Positions 56,519 through 64,000 of a stretch of 64,000 bases of DNA are shown piece after piece (position 1 is the stretch's first letter; each line of letters begins with the position of its first letter). A program made the position numbers and the translations under genes. The stretch lies in assembly GCF_016865525.2 (NCBI RefSeq), contig NZ_CP075169.1, positions 3,410,337-3,474,336 of the forward strand, read 5' to 3'. Source of the DNA: Sodalis ligni (GTDB taxonomy: Bacteria > Pseudomonadota > Gammaproteobacteria > Enterobacterales > Enterobacteriaceae). The notes below the pieces were generated by a model, which was not told where the DNA came from, did not search any database, and saw nothing but the letters and a program-made list of their open reading frames with translations.

Positions 56519-56996
56519 TCATTTTTTCAAATCCTGATCGATAAAGAACAGGCCGCTGCTACTGGTATTCACCAGGGACAATTTGTCCAGGATGGACTTG
56601 AACAGTTTTCTTCTTCATGCTGTTCGGCAACATACCATTGCAGGAAGTTGAAGGTGGAATAATCCTGCTGAGTCATGGCGGCATGAGCCAGTTCGTTGAT
56701 CTTGAGCGTGATCATCTGTTCGTGTTCATAGGTACGCTTGAACAATTCCGCCAGGAGGCAAAATCGGTGGGCGGCGCTTCAATGGCGCCCAGGACCGGCA
56801 TGGATCCGGTGTCGTTGAGATAATCGAACAACCGCCGCATATGATCCATCTCTTCCAGGGACTGGGTCTTCAAAAAGCGGAAGCGCCTTCGTAACCTTTA
56901 TCGCTGCACCAGGCGCTCATCTGCAAATAGAGATTGGCGGAAAAGAATTCCAGATTTAATTGTTCATTCAGTTTTTGCCATTTCTTGTTTTAGCAT
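56519..56996 (-). pseudogene. ftnA: Ferritin FtnA, at least four frameshifts
   Basis: Reading across frames gives [110 protein letters not shown] and [16 protein letters not shown]. All the family helices and ferroxidase ligands (Glu/His of EEMDHM and QHEEE) are recognisable. Shifts occur after EMAK (A run), GASAF (T run), DFAS (a C) and EEE (A run). Ferritin stores iron; this copy is clearly non-functional if the sequence is right. Confidence 0.85.
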
Positions 56997-57358
56997 GGGC
57001 GAAATTCCTGTGATTCGTTAAAAGAAAATATACTCAATCATTATGCCTACATGGTAACAATTTTAAACCTTTAACTAACCTGTCATAAAAATAATAAAAT
57101 ACCTAATTTTATCAATATATTGAAATTATCCCTTTTGTGAAATGTTCTTTTATGTATAAAATTCTAACTGAGATTGATTAGTATTATGATTAAGAGCAAA
57201 CTGTATTGAAAAATAACAGCATGCGAATTAAATCTTATTCTCATTATATCAGCTAATACAAACGATTATTATTTGTATTGTGAGGCAGTAAGTCTCCTTG
57301 CGTTTTTGCCGAGTACTTTATTTTTAGCAGCGACCCCATAAGCGCTTGCGGAGAAGTG
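56997..57358. other. AT-rich gap before holE
   Basis: This 362-bp gap is very AT-rich from 57020 to 57240, with no gene on either strand. It lies between the divergent ftnA and holE pseudogenes and should hold their promoters. No Fur-like site stands out to me. Confidence 0.35.
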
Positions 57359-57692
57359 ATGGCGTATAATCTGGCTAAACTTGACAGCGAAACGATGGAC
57401 AAGATCAACGTTGATTTGGCCGCTTCCGGGTGGCCTTTAAAGAGCGTTATAACATGCCGGTGGTAGCCGAGCAGATTGAACGGGAGCAGCCGGAGCATTT
57501 GCGTGCTTACTTTCGTGAACGGATGGGGAGTATCGTAAAGCCTCGCTGGGGTTTTCACGCTTGCCTTACGAACCGAAAAATGATGCCGGATCGCTGGTTC
57601 CCTCTCGCCTCGGCGGGACGGTGGTACAGGAGCGCCGTATTGTTCGCCAACCCTTGCCACGCGGTGCCTCGTTGAAAAACGGATGTCAGTGA
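57359..57692 (+). pseudogene. holE: DNA polymerase III theta subunit HolE, two frameshifts
   Basis: [24 protein letters not shown] is followed, after a lost G, by [32 protein letters not shown], and after another lost G by [17 protein letters not shown]. This is HolE of E. coli (76 aa) almost residue by residue, with about 30 extra residues to a TGA at 57692. Theta stabilises the proofreading subunit epsilon and is dispensable in E. coli, so its loss is tolerable. GGAG lies just before the ATG. Confidence 0.87.
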
Positions 57693-57797
57693 ACGACGTT
57701 TTTGAAGGTATCAAATAGCACGATTTGACTTGATTATCGAAGCCAACAGGCAGTTAATCATTCCTACATTTCCGATTCTTTTACAGAGAGGTAAATC

Positions 57798-57908
57798 ATG
57801 AGTAAGGGAATGGATCGTAAGAAAGACGCAAAAAAGAAACCGCAGAAGTCACCTGAAGAAAAGCGTGCCGAAAAGCGCAACAAAAAGGTCCAGCCGGATA
57901 TCGTATAA
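57798..57908 (+). CDS. Lysine-rich 36-aa protein
   Basis: The frame MSKGMDRKKDAKKKPQKSPE continues EKRAEKRNKKVQPDIV, with 13 Lys and 4 Arg. A ribosome site (AGAGAGGTAAATC) precedes the ATG and a strong intrinsic terminator follows 16 bp after the stop, so it is probably a real, separately expressed gene. Its high positive charge suggests binding to RNA, DNA or ribosomes. No function known to me. Confidence 0.65.
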   Translation: MSKGMDRKKDAKKKPQKSPEEKRAEKRNKKVQPDIV

Positions 57909-57924
57909 GGCAACCGAAATTAAG

Positions 57925-57947
57925 CCCGCATCTGATGCGGGTTTTTT
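57925..57947 (+). terminator. Intrinsic terminator before exoX
   Basis: CCCGCA-TCTGA-TGCGGG followed by TTTTTT, 16 bp downstream of the lysine-rich gene. Confidence 0.9.
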
Positions 57948-58000
57948 GTTTTTGCCGATGGGGTCATAATAGGACTTTGACTCTCGACACAGGAAAGGCC

Positions 58001-58684
58001 ATGACATTTCGTGTCATCGATACAGAAACCTGCGGCCTCGACGGCGGCGTGGTGGAAATCGCCTCGGTGGACGTCATCGACGGAAAACTCGCCAACGCAA
58101 TGAGCGACCTGGTCAATCCCGGACGGCCGATTGGCTATGAGGCCATGGCTATCCATCATATCACCGAAGATATGATTGAGGATAAGCCCCGGATCGCCAA
58201 GGTCATAGGCCGTTATCACGGCAGTCCCTATTACGTCGCCCACAATGCCGCTTTCGATCGCCGTATGCTGCCCGAAATGCACGGGCAGTGGATTTGCACG
58301 GTGAAACTGGCGCGCAAGCTCTATCCCGGATTGAAATACAGCAACCAATACCTGCGCTACGCCCTCAATTTGTCGGTTACCGTGCCTGACGGGCTCTATC
58401 CCCACCGCGCTTTGTATGACTGTTACGTCACCGCGGCGCTGCTGATGAAAATCATCAATGATTCCGGCTGGAGCGCGGAGCAAATGGCGGCAATGAGCAA
58501 TGAGGTTACGCTCTTGACCACGCTGAAGTTCGGTAAATACCGGGGGCAGTCCATGGAGCGCATCGCCCGGGAAGATCCGGGCTATCTTGACTGGATGTTG
58601 AAAAACCTGAAGGACCTGTCGGCAGATATGCGCTACAGCATTAATCATTTTCTTAGCGCGGCGTCGCAGGACCGGAGCATTTGA
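58001..58684 (+). CDS. exoX: Exodeoxyribonuclease X
   Basis: This 227-aa DEDDh exonuclease has MTFRVIDTETCGLDGGVVEI (Asp, Glu), YYVAHNAAFDRRMLPEMHG (Asp) and YPHRALYDCYVTAALLM (His, Asp). A C-terminal GRF-like part (LLTTLKFGKYRGQSMERIAR) follows. E. coli ExoX is 220 aa and acts in mismatch repair and UV repair. I chose the ATG at 58001 for the conserved start. Intact. Confidence 0.95.
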   Translation: MTFRVIDTETCGLDGGVVEIASVDVIDGKLANAMSDLVNPGRPIGYEAMAIHHITEDMIEDKPRIAKVIGRYHGSPYYVAHNAAFDRRMLPEMHGQWICTVKLARKLYPGLKYSNQYLRYALNLSVTVPDGLYPHRALYDCYVTAALLMKIINDSGWSAEQMAAMSNEVTLLTTLKFGKYRGQSMERIAREDPGYLDWMLKNLKDLSADMRYSINHFLSAASQDRSI

Positions 58685-58710
58685 CGGCAACGGCCCTGTA
58701 ACGGCAGGGT

Positions 58711-60765
58711 TTACTCCACCAGGGAAAGAATAAAGGTGTATTCCATCGATACGCCCTCATAGCCCTTAAAGCGACCCGATTTACCGCCATGGCCCGAGTC
58801 CATGTCGGTACAGAGCAGCAGCAGATGGTCATCGGTTTTATTGGCCCTGAGCCTGGCGACCCACTTGGCCGGTTCCCAATACTGCACCTGGGAATCATGC
58901 AGGCCGGTGGTCACCAGCAAATGCGGGTAAGCCTGGGGCTTGACCTGGTCATAGGGGCTGTATTGCTTCATGTAGTCGTAATAGGCCTTCTCTTCCGGAT
59001 TGCCCCATTCATCGTATTCGCCGGTCGTGAGGGGGATGGATTCATCCAGCATGGTGGTGATGACATCAACGAACGGCACCTGCGCCACGACGCCTTTGAA
59101 CAGATCAGGCGCCATGTTGATAACTGCCCCCATCAACAGCCCGCCGGCGCTGCCGCCCATGGCGAAGGCTTGTTTGGTATCGCCGTAGCCTTGCGCAAGC
59201 AGCGCGCGGCTGACATCGATAAAGTCATAAAAGGTATTCATTTTGTTGAACAACTTGCCGTCGTCATACCACTGCTGGCCGAGTTCGCCGCCGCCGCGAA
59301 TGTGCGCCAGGGCAAAGACAAAGCCGCGATCCAGCAGGCTAAGACGACTGGCGCTGAAATCGGGATCCATGCTGCTGCCGTAAGATCCGTAACCATAGAC
59401 CAGTAAGGGATTATGGCCGGGTTTGAACAGATCCTTGCGATAGACCAGCGATACCGGAACATCAGTACCGTCCCGGGCGGCGATCCACAGCCGTTCGCTG
59501 CGATAATTTTCCGCGTCGAAATTCTTGACCTGGGATTGTTTGAGTAATTTTCGCTCGCCGGTATCCATATTCAATTCAAAGAGTGTGGTGGGCGTGGTCA
59601 TGGAAGAGTAGCCATAACGCAGCCATGACGTTTGCGGGTCGGGATTGTACGCCAGCCAGGTTACGTAGGTGGGATCGTCGAATGCTATGCCCTTTTCCTC
59701 GCCGCTTTGCCAATGGATTTGGCGCAGGCTGGTGAGGCCTTGGTGGCGCTCTTCGAGGACCAGCCAGTCGCGAAACAGCGTGAAGCTCTCCAGCACCACG
59801 TCGTCCCGGGCCGGGATCAAAGTTTCCCAAAAGGATTCATCCGCGGTTTCGCTGCGATAGAGGGCGAAGTTTTTCCCCTCCCGGTTGGAGCGCAGGTAAA
59901 AATGGCCGCCGAAATGATCCAGCGAATATTCATGGTCGTGGCGGCGCGGCAGGAAGAGCTGCGGCCGGGCATGTGGGGAGTCAGCGTCCAGCAACAGGAT
60001 TTCCCCGGAGGTGGTGCTGCCCAGGGCAATGATAATGTAGCGTTCAGACGTGGTTTTATGGACGCTGACGTAAAAGGAGTCGTCTTTTTCCTCATAGATC
60101 AGTTCGTCCTGCTCGGTTGCGGTTCCCACCTTGTGGCGGTAAACCTGGTAGGGCAGCAGCGTTTTTTTGTTTTTACGCACGTAGTAGAGATATTGGGAAT
60201 CGTTGGTCCATTCAAAGCCTGACGACGCGTTTTCAATGACTTCCGGATACCAGGAATCCCGCGCCAGGTTTTTGAAGCGGATACCGTAAAGCCGCCGCGA
60301 CAGAAAATCTTCGGCGGCGGCGACAATGGAATTGTCCGGGCTGACATCCAGCGAACCCATGGTGTAAAACTCGCTTTGCGCCGCCCGTTTGTTGCCGTCG
60401 AGCAATACCTCCCACTCGTCCTGCTGTTCGTCCAGATCCACGGACTGGCGGGTGTAGATGGCATATTCATTGCCCTCTTCATAACGGCTCTGGTAACGAT
60501 AGCCGCGCCGGACATAGGGTACGGATCGATCCTGTTGCGGAATACGCTCCACCATTTCGGTAAACAGCTTATGGCGCAATTCTTCATGGCCGGTCATCAT
60601 GGCCTCGCCATAGGTATTTTCTTTGGCCAGGTAATCGAGCACCGCCGGGTCTTCGCGCTTATCATCTCGCAGCCAGTAATAATCATCCTCGCGGTTATCA
60701 CCGTGCATGGTGAGGCGGGTCGGTACTTTATTGGCTCTTTGTTGGAAAATCAGACACGCCCCCAC
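58711..60765 (-). CDS. ptrB: Oligopeptidase B
   Basis: This 684-aa prolyl-oligopeptidase-family serine protease has an N-terminal beta-propeller and a C-terminal alpha/beta hydrolase domain with [20 protein letters not shown] (Ser) and [20 protein letters not shown] (His). The clan motif [16 protein letters not shown] is present. It cleaves peptides after basic residues. Intact over 2 kb, with E. coli length (686 aa). It is convergent with exoX. Confidence 0.95.
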   Translation of the reverse strand: MGACLIFQQRANKVPTRLTMHGDNREDDYYWLRDDKREDPAVLDYLAKENTYGEAMMTGHEELRHKLFTEMVERIPQQDRSVPYVRRGYRYQSRYEEGNEYAIYTRQSVDLDEQQDEWEVLLDGNKRAAQSEFYTMGSLDVSPDNSIVAAAEDFLSRRLYGIRFKNLARDSWYPEVIENASSGFEWTNDSQYLYYVRKNKKTLLPYQVYRHKVGTATEQDELIYEEKDDSFYVSVHKTTSERYIIIALGSTTSGEILLLDADSPHARPQLFLPRRHDHEYSLDHFGGHFYLRSNREGKNFALYRSETADESFWETLIPARDDVVLESFTLFRDWLVLEERHQGLTSLRQIHWQSGEEKGIAFDDPTYVTWLAYNPDPQTSWLRYGYSSMTTPTTLFELNMDTGERKLLKQSQVKNFDAENYRSERLWIAARDGTDVPVSLVYRKDLFKPGHNPLLVYGYGSYGSSMDPDFSASRLSLLDRGFVFALAHIRGGGELGQQWYDDGKLFNKMNTFYDFIDVSRALLAQGYGDTKQAFAMGGSAGGLLMGAVINMAPDLFKGVVAQVPFVDVITTMLDESIPLTTGEYDEWGNPEEKAYYDYMKQYSPYDQVKPQAYPHLLVTTGLHDSQVQYWEPAKWVARLRANKTDDHLLLLCTDMDSGHGGKSGRFKGYEGVSMEYTFILSLVE

Positions 60766-60909
60766 TTAAATTCCTCAAGAGAAACAGAGTGGCACGCATA
60801 TTCCAGGATTCCAAGTCGTTCCGGGCCCCAAGGGATGCGTTGGGGAAAACAATGACCGGGGAGCCTGCGGATGCACCTCAATGAAACAGGCATCCGGCGG
60901 TATTCAGTT

Positions 60910-60974
60910 TATACCCCCATAATTCGAGTTGCAGGCGCGTTAGCGTTCCTGCAACTCGAATTATTTAGGGTATA
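60910..60974. repeat. 65-bp near-perfect palindrome
   Basis: TATACCC at the left and GGGTATA at the right enclose ATAATTCGAGTTGCAGG and its exact complement CCTGCAACTCGAATTAT around a 12-bp spacer. Similar TATACCC...ATTCGAGTTGCAG palindromes are dispersed in several enterobacterial genomes. It lies between yebF and ptrB, both on the minus strand, and may end or stabilise transcripts. Confidence 0.8.
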
Positions 60975-61003
60975 TTGAGACAATTATGGGGAAAAATATT
61001 AAC

Positions 61004-61827
61004 TCATTTACTCAAGGTATAGCTGATTACGCCTTTCTGGCAGTCAAGGGTAACCCCGTAGCTGCGATCGGCGGTTTGTCCGCGGATTTTCAACGGCGCC
61101 TGCCAACTGTCGCCGGTGCCCGTCACCTCTTCCGGATTGATCCAGGCCACCATGGTGTCTCCTAAAGCCTGTTTATCATCGGCAAAACGTGGGAACCGGT
61201 TTTGGGTGTAATCCTGCTGGATTAATTCCGCTACTTGCGTCGCATTCAAATCCGGGCAAGGCGCTACGGCGAAGGTTTGCACCGGCGGATTCTTGGCAGC
61301 TGTTTTGGCCTGTTCCGCTGCGGTGGTTTTGGCCGCGTTGGATTTATCGCCGGTAGCCTTTTTCACCGGAGCCGGTTTGGCGGGCGCGGGTTTGGCCGGT
61401 GCGGGAGAATTATTGGCCGGCGCCGGCGGTTGGGCGGGTACGGCATTAGCCGGTGCGGAAGGCTGAGCCGGCGCAGTATCGGTCGGGGCCGGCGGCGGTA
61501 CCGGCGAGGTATTATCGGCCGGCGCTGGAACGGCGTTGGCCGGGGGCGATGGCTGCGCGGGAGCGGCGGTGGACGGCGTCTTGGGTGTCGCGGCCGCAGG
61601 GGCGCTGTTTTGCCCCGTCGCCGGCGGCTGGGGGGGGTGTTATCGGTAGCGTTCGGCGTCGCCTGGGATTGGGCGGAGGGTGATTGCGCCGCAGAGCCGG
61701 CGTCGGACGATGACTGGGCGGCGGGTTCCGCCGTACCTGACTGAGTCTGATCGGCCGCCGTCGCCAGAGGGGACAAGATCAGTCCCAGCACCAATGCCCC
61801 CAACAGACCGGGTCCCGTTTTATGCAT
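61004..61827 (-). pseudogene. yebF: YebF-family secreted protein with long Pro/Ala linker, frame interrupted at a C8 tract
   Basis: A signal peptide (MHKTGPGLLGALVLGLILSP LATAA) is followed by a low-complexity Gln/Ser/Pro/Ala region, the interruption at AACACCCCCCCCAGC, and then in the corrected frame about 100 residues of PAPANAVPAQP-like repeats. The C-terminal YebF domain has its two disulphide cysteines (VAPCPDLNATQVAELIQQDY; SYGVTLDCQKGVISY). Adding one C gives about 274 aa; E. coli YebF is 118 aa, with almost no linker. YebF is exported to the medium in E. coli. The homopolymer makes it either phase-variable, broken, or mis-sequenced. Confidence 0.72.
61630..61637 (+). repeat. Run of 8 G (8 C in yebF sense)
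   Basis: This is the homopolymer tract at which the yebF frame is lost. Nine bases would keep the frame open; eight do not. Such tracts are typical slippage sites. Confidence 0.85.
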
Positions 61828-62057
61828 AGATCCTCCACATGTACTGTTTATCCGTATTTCAGGGTATTAGATGATAATAGCCTGTTAAAATTCGCTTGAG
61901 AAAGGGATTTATAGTTACCGAAGCAAAAGATAACACTTTAACCGTTTGGCTTAACCATTGATACAAAGGGATTTACCGGCATGCTACCTGGTCCTGCTGC
62001 ATAGGCAAACGATTTCGTTTATACTGCGCGCAATTTTTATCAGATCAGGGGAAAAAA

Positions 62058-63236
62058 ATGGTAACTATCGGAACGGCTTTACGTCCCGGCGCAACCAAAG
62101 TCATGCTGTTGGGTTCCGGCGAGCTTGGCAAGGAAGTGGCCATTGAGTGTCAGCGGCTGGGAGTAGAGGTGATTGCCGTCGATCGGTATGCCGATGCGCC
62201 TGCGATGCATGTGGCCCATCGTTCCCATGTCATCAATATGCTGGACGGTGACGCGCTTCGCGCGCTCATCGAGCGGGAACAGCCGGATTTTATCGTGCCG
62301 GAAATCGAAGCCATCGCCACCGATATGCTGGTAACCCTTGAACAGCTCGGTCATCATGTCGTCCCCTGCGCCCGCGCCACCCGGCTGACCATGAACCGCG
62401 AAGGCATACGCCGCCTGGCGGCGGAAACGCTGGCATTGCCCACTTCGCCCTATTGTTTTGCCCAGGATCCCGCGGAGCTTTTACAGGCGGTGGCGACTAT
62501 CGGCTTTCCGCTTATTATCAAGCCGGTAATGAGCTCATCCGGCAAGGGACAAAGCCTGGTACGGGATGCCGATACCTTGGACGCCGCCTGGAATTATGCC
62601 CAGCTCGGCGGTCGGGCCGGCGGAGGCAAGGTGATTGTGGAGGGGCTGGTGCAGTTCGATTTTGAAATTACCGTGCTGACCATCAGCGCCGTGGACGGCA
62701 TTCACTTTTGCGAACCCATCGGCCACCGTCAAGAGGACGGGGATTATCGGGAATCCTGGCAGCCGCAGGCCATGAGTCCATTGGCCTGGCAGCGGGCGCG
62801 GGATATCGCGCAAAAAGTGGTGACGTCCCTCGGCGGCTTTGGCCTGTTCGGCGTTGAGCTGTTTGTGCGCGGCGACGAGGTGATTTTCAGCGAAGTCTCA
62901 CCCCGACCGCACGATACCGGCATGGTCACCCTGATATCACAGGATTTATCCGAGTTCGCCCTGCATGTACGGGCTTTTCTGGGATTGCCGGTGGGCGGCG
63001 TTAGGCAATACGGTCCGGCGGCCTCGGCGGTGATTCTGCCTGAGCTGGAGAGTGATAACCTGACGTTCAGCGGCCTGGAGCAGGCGCTGTCGGCCGGAGT
63101 ACAAATCAGGCTGTTCGCCAAGCCCGCCATCAGCGGCAAACGCCGTCTGGGCGTGACTCTGGCCATGGCGGATACGGTAGAAGACGCCGTGAGCGCGGCT
63201 AAAGCAGCGGCGGCGGCTATTAACGTGCAGGGGTAG
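62058..63236 (+). CDS. purT: Phosphoribosylglycinamide formyltransferase 2 (PurT)
   Basis: This 392-aa ATP-grasp enzyme begins [30 protein letters not shown] and has [20 protein letters not shown] (ATP-binding loop), [19 protein letters not shown] and [34 protein letters not shown]. It makes formyl-GAR from formate and ATP in purine synthesis. E. coli PurT is also 392 aa. Intact, convergent with eda. Confidence 0.97.
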   Translation: MVTIGTALRPGATKVMLLGSGELGKEVAIECQRLGVEVIAVDRYADAPAMHVAHRSHVINMLDGDALRALIEREQPDFIVPEIEAIATDMLVTLEQLGHHVVPCARATRLTMNREGIRRLAAETLALPTSPYCFAQDPAELLQAVATIGFPLIIKPVMSSSGKGQSLVRDADTLDAAWNYAQLGGRAGGGKVIVEGLVQFDFEITVLTISAVDGIHFCEPIGHRQEDGDYRESWQPQAMSPLAWQRARDIAQKVVTSLGGFGLFGVELFVRGDEVIFSEVSPRPHDTGMVTLISQDLSEFALHVRAFLGLPVGGVRQYGPAASAVILPELESDNLTFSGLEQALSAGVQIRLFAKPAISGKRRLGVTLAMADTVEDAVSAAKAAAAAINVQG

Positions 63237-63265
63237 TGAAACAAGGCCCCATTGCAGGGGCCTTT

Positions 63266-63428
63266 GAGCTTGTTGACAAGGTGCCCGGTCGAGACAGGCT
63301 AGCAGATCGTAAACACGCCGTGAACCCGTTCCTGGGGGCTCGATCTGCGCCATCCCTGGCGCGGACGGTTTACTCTTCCGGCAGCCTGTCCCTCCTTACT
63401 ATCGCCGAGTACGTTTGTCAGCAGTCTG
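63266..63428. repeat. 163-bp palindromic element, copy 2
   Basis: This element has the same length and orientation as copy 1 (33522-33684), with roughly 85% identity and the same ends (GAGCTTGTTGACAAGG...CGTTTGTCAGCAGTCTG). It sits between two imperfect copies of a terminator-like hairpin (AAGGCCCCATTGCAGGGGCC at 63243-63262; AAGTCTTCCTTGAAGGAGCC at about 63430-63450), between the convergent purT and eda genes. The flanking hairpins here have diverged, so this copy appears older than copy 1. Confidence 0.78.
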
Positions 63429-63456
63429 AAAGTCTTCCTTGAAGGAGCCTTTGTTA

Positions 63457-64000
63457 TTACGCTTTAGCGCCGGCGACCGCTTCTTTCGCCAGTTCGGTGA
63501 TGCGCGCGTAGTCGCCCGCTTCCAGCGCGTCGTTGGGCACCAGCCAGGAGCCGCCGATGCACAGCACGCTTTTCAGCGCCAGGTAATCACGGTAGTTCTT
63601 GGGTGAAATCCCGCCGGTGGGGCAGAAACGGATCTGGGAGAAGGGTCCGGCGATGGCTTGCAGCGCTTTCACGCCGCCGTTGGCTTCAGCCGGGAAGAAC
63701 TTGAACTCCCGTAAACCATATTCCATACCCAGCATCAGTTCGGACACGGTGGCGATCCCCGGAATCAGCGGGATGTTGCCTTCAGTGGCGGCTTTCAGCA
63801 GCGGCTCGGTTACCCCGGGGCTGATGATAAACTGCGCGCCGGCGGCGGTCACTTCGGCCAATTGCTGAACATTGGTAACGGTGCCGGCGCCGACGATGGC
63901 TTCCGGCACTTCTTTGGCAATGGCGCGAATGGCATCGATGGCGCACGGGGTGCGCAGGGTCACTTCCAGCACCCGAACGCCGCCGGCCACCAGCGCTTTC
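63457..64000 (-). CDS. eda: KHG/KDPG aldolase Eda, partial at the window edge
   Basis: The visible 181 codons start within [20 protein letters not shown] and include [40 protein letters not shown] (Schiff-base Lys) and [13 protein letters not shown]. The N-terminal 35 or so residues lie beyond base 64000. Eda cleaves 2-keto-3-deoxy-6-phosphogluconate to pyruvate and glyceraldehyde-3-phosphate. In enterobacteria it is among genes controlled by KdgR, which is broken at 30.1-30.9 kb. Confidence 0.96.
   Translation of the reverse strand, partial: KALVAGGVRVLEVTLRTPCAIDAIRAIAKEVPEAIVGAGTVTNVQQLAEVTAAGAQFIISPGVTEPLLKAATEGNIPLIPGIATVSELMLGMEYGLREFKFFPAEANGGVKALQAIAGPFSQIRFCPTGGISPKNYRDYLALKSVLCIGGSWLVPNDALEAGDYARITELAKEAVAGAKA

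Noticed and set aside
61235..61744. 169-codon Arg/Gly-rich plus-strand frame
   Set aside because: It is the antisense image of the Pro/Ala repeat linker of yebF.
1..64000. CRISPR arrays, tRNA or rRNA genes
   Set aside because: No regularly spaced direct repeats, no cloverleaf with CCA end and no rRNA-like segments were found by eye.

Overview
The window reads as a chromosomal segment of a gamma-proteobacterium of the order Enterobacterales. The gene order (ycgN-ycgM-ycgL-minCDE-rnd-fadD-yeaY-tsaB-yoaA-yoaB-yoaH-pabB-nudL-sdaA-yoaE-manXYZ-yobD-mntP-rlmA ... cspC-yobF-yebO-mgrB-kdgR-yebQ-htpX-prc-proQ-msrC-letA-letB-yebV ... sdsR-yebY-yebZ ... holE-exoX-ptrB-yebF-purT-eda) follows the E. coli K-12 backbone almost gene by gene. 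About 29 genes carry frameshifts, nonsense codons or truncations while their reading frames are otherwise well preserved. That, with a fairly GC-rich composition, suggests a Sodalis-like, host-associated enterobacterium early in genome decay. This assignment is an inference; no rRNA or species marker is present.

Layout. 1-4.9 kb: ycgN (plus a decayed partial duplicate), ycgM, a broken lytic transglycosylase, broken ycgL, and the intact minCDE operon. 5-16.6 kb: rnd, broken fadD, yeaY, tsaB, yoaA, broken yoaB, yoaH, pabB-nudL and sdaA; sdaA is preceded by an unusual structured leader with interleaved helices. 16.7-26.6 kb: yoaE, the mannose PTS operon with a frameshifted manX but intact manYZ, yobD, mntP with its manganese riboswitch, rlmA, a second FtsI/PBP3-type transpeptidase and a divergent PgeF/YfiH-like protein. 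26.7-31 kb is the most eroded backbone stretch: cspC, a metallo-hydrolase, yebO, mgrB, a small protein and kdgR are all frameshifted. 31-44 kb: yebQ, htpX, broken prc, proQ, msrC, the envelope lipid-transport pair letA/letB, yebV, small or hypothetical genes and fbaB.

44-54.6 kb is accessory: an NmrA-like oxidoreductase, eroded exported and hypothetical proteins, an IS21-type element, a glycine-rich lipoprotein, and prophage/toxin-antitoxin debris (two integrase C-termini, Phd/Doc, a RES-domain protein, a BRCT protein and a CI repressor). Two copies of the 3' end of the sRNA gene sdsR bracket much of this debris, so sdsR looks like the attachment site. 54.6-64 kb returns to backbone: sdsR, broken yebY, yebZ, broken ftnA and holE, exoX, ptrB, a long-linker yebF, purT and the 3' part of eda.

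Two 163-bp palindromic elements, 29.7 kb apart, each lie between two copies of a terminator-like hairpin. Most frameshifts are one-base changes in homopolymers, and undoing them restores family-typical protein lengths. The long genes yoaA, ptrB, letB (apart from its last residues), the ftsI paralogue, pabB, sdaA, purT, yebQ and manYZ carry no frameshift. This argues for relaxed selection on particular genes rather than uniform sequencing error, but raw-read confirmation is needed.
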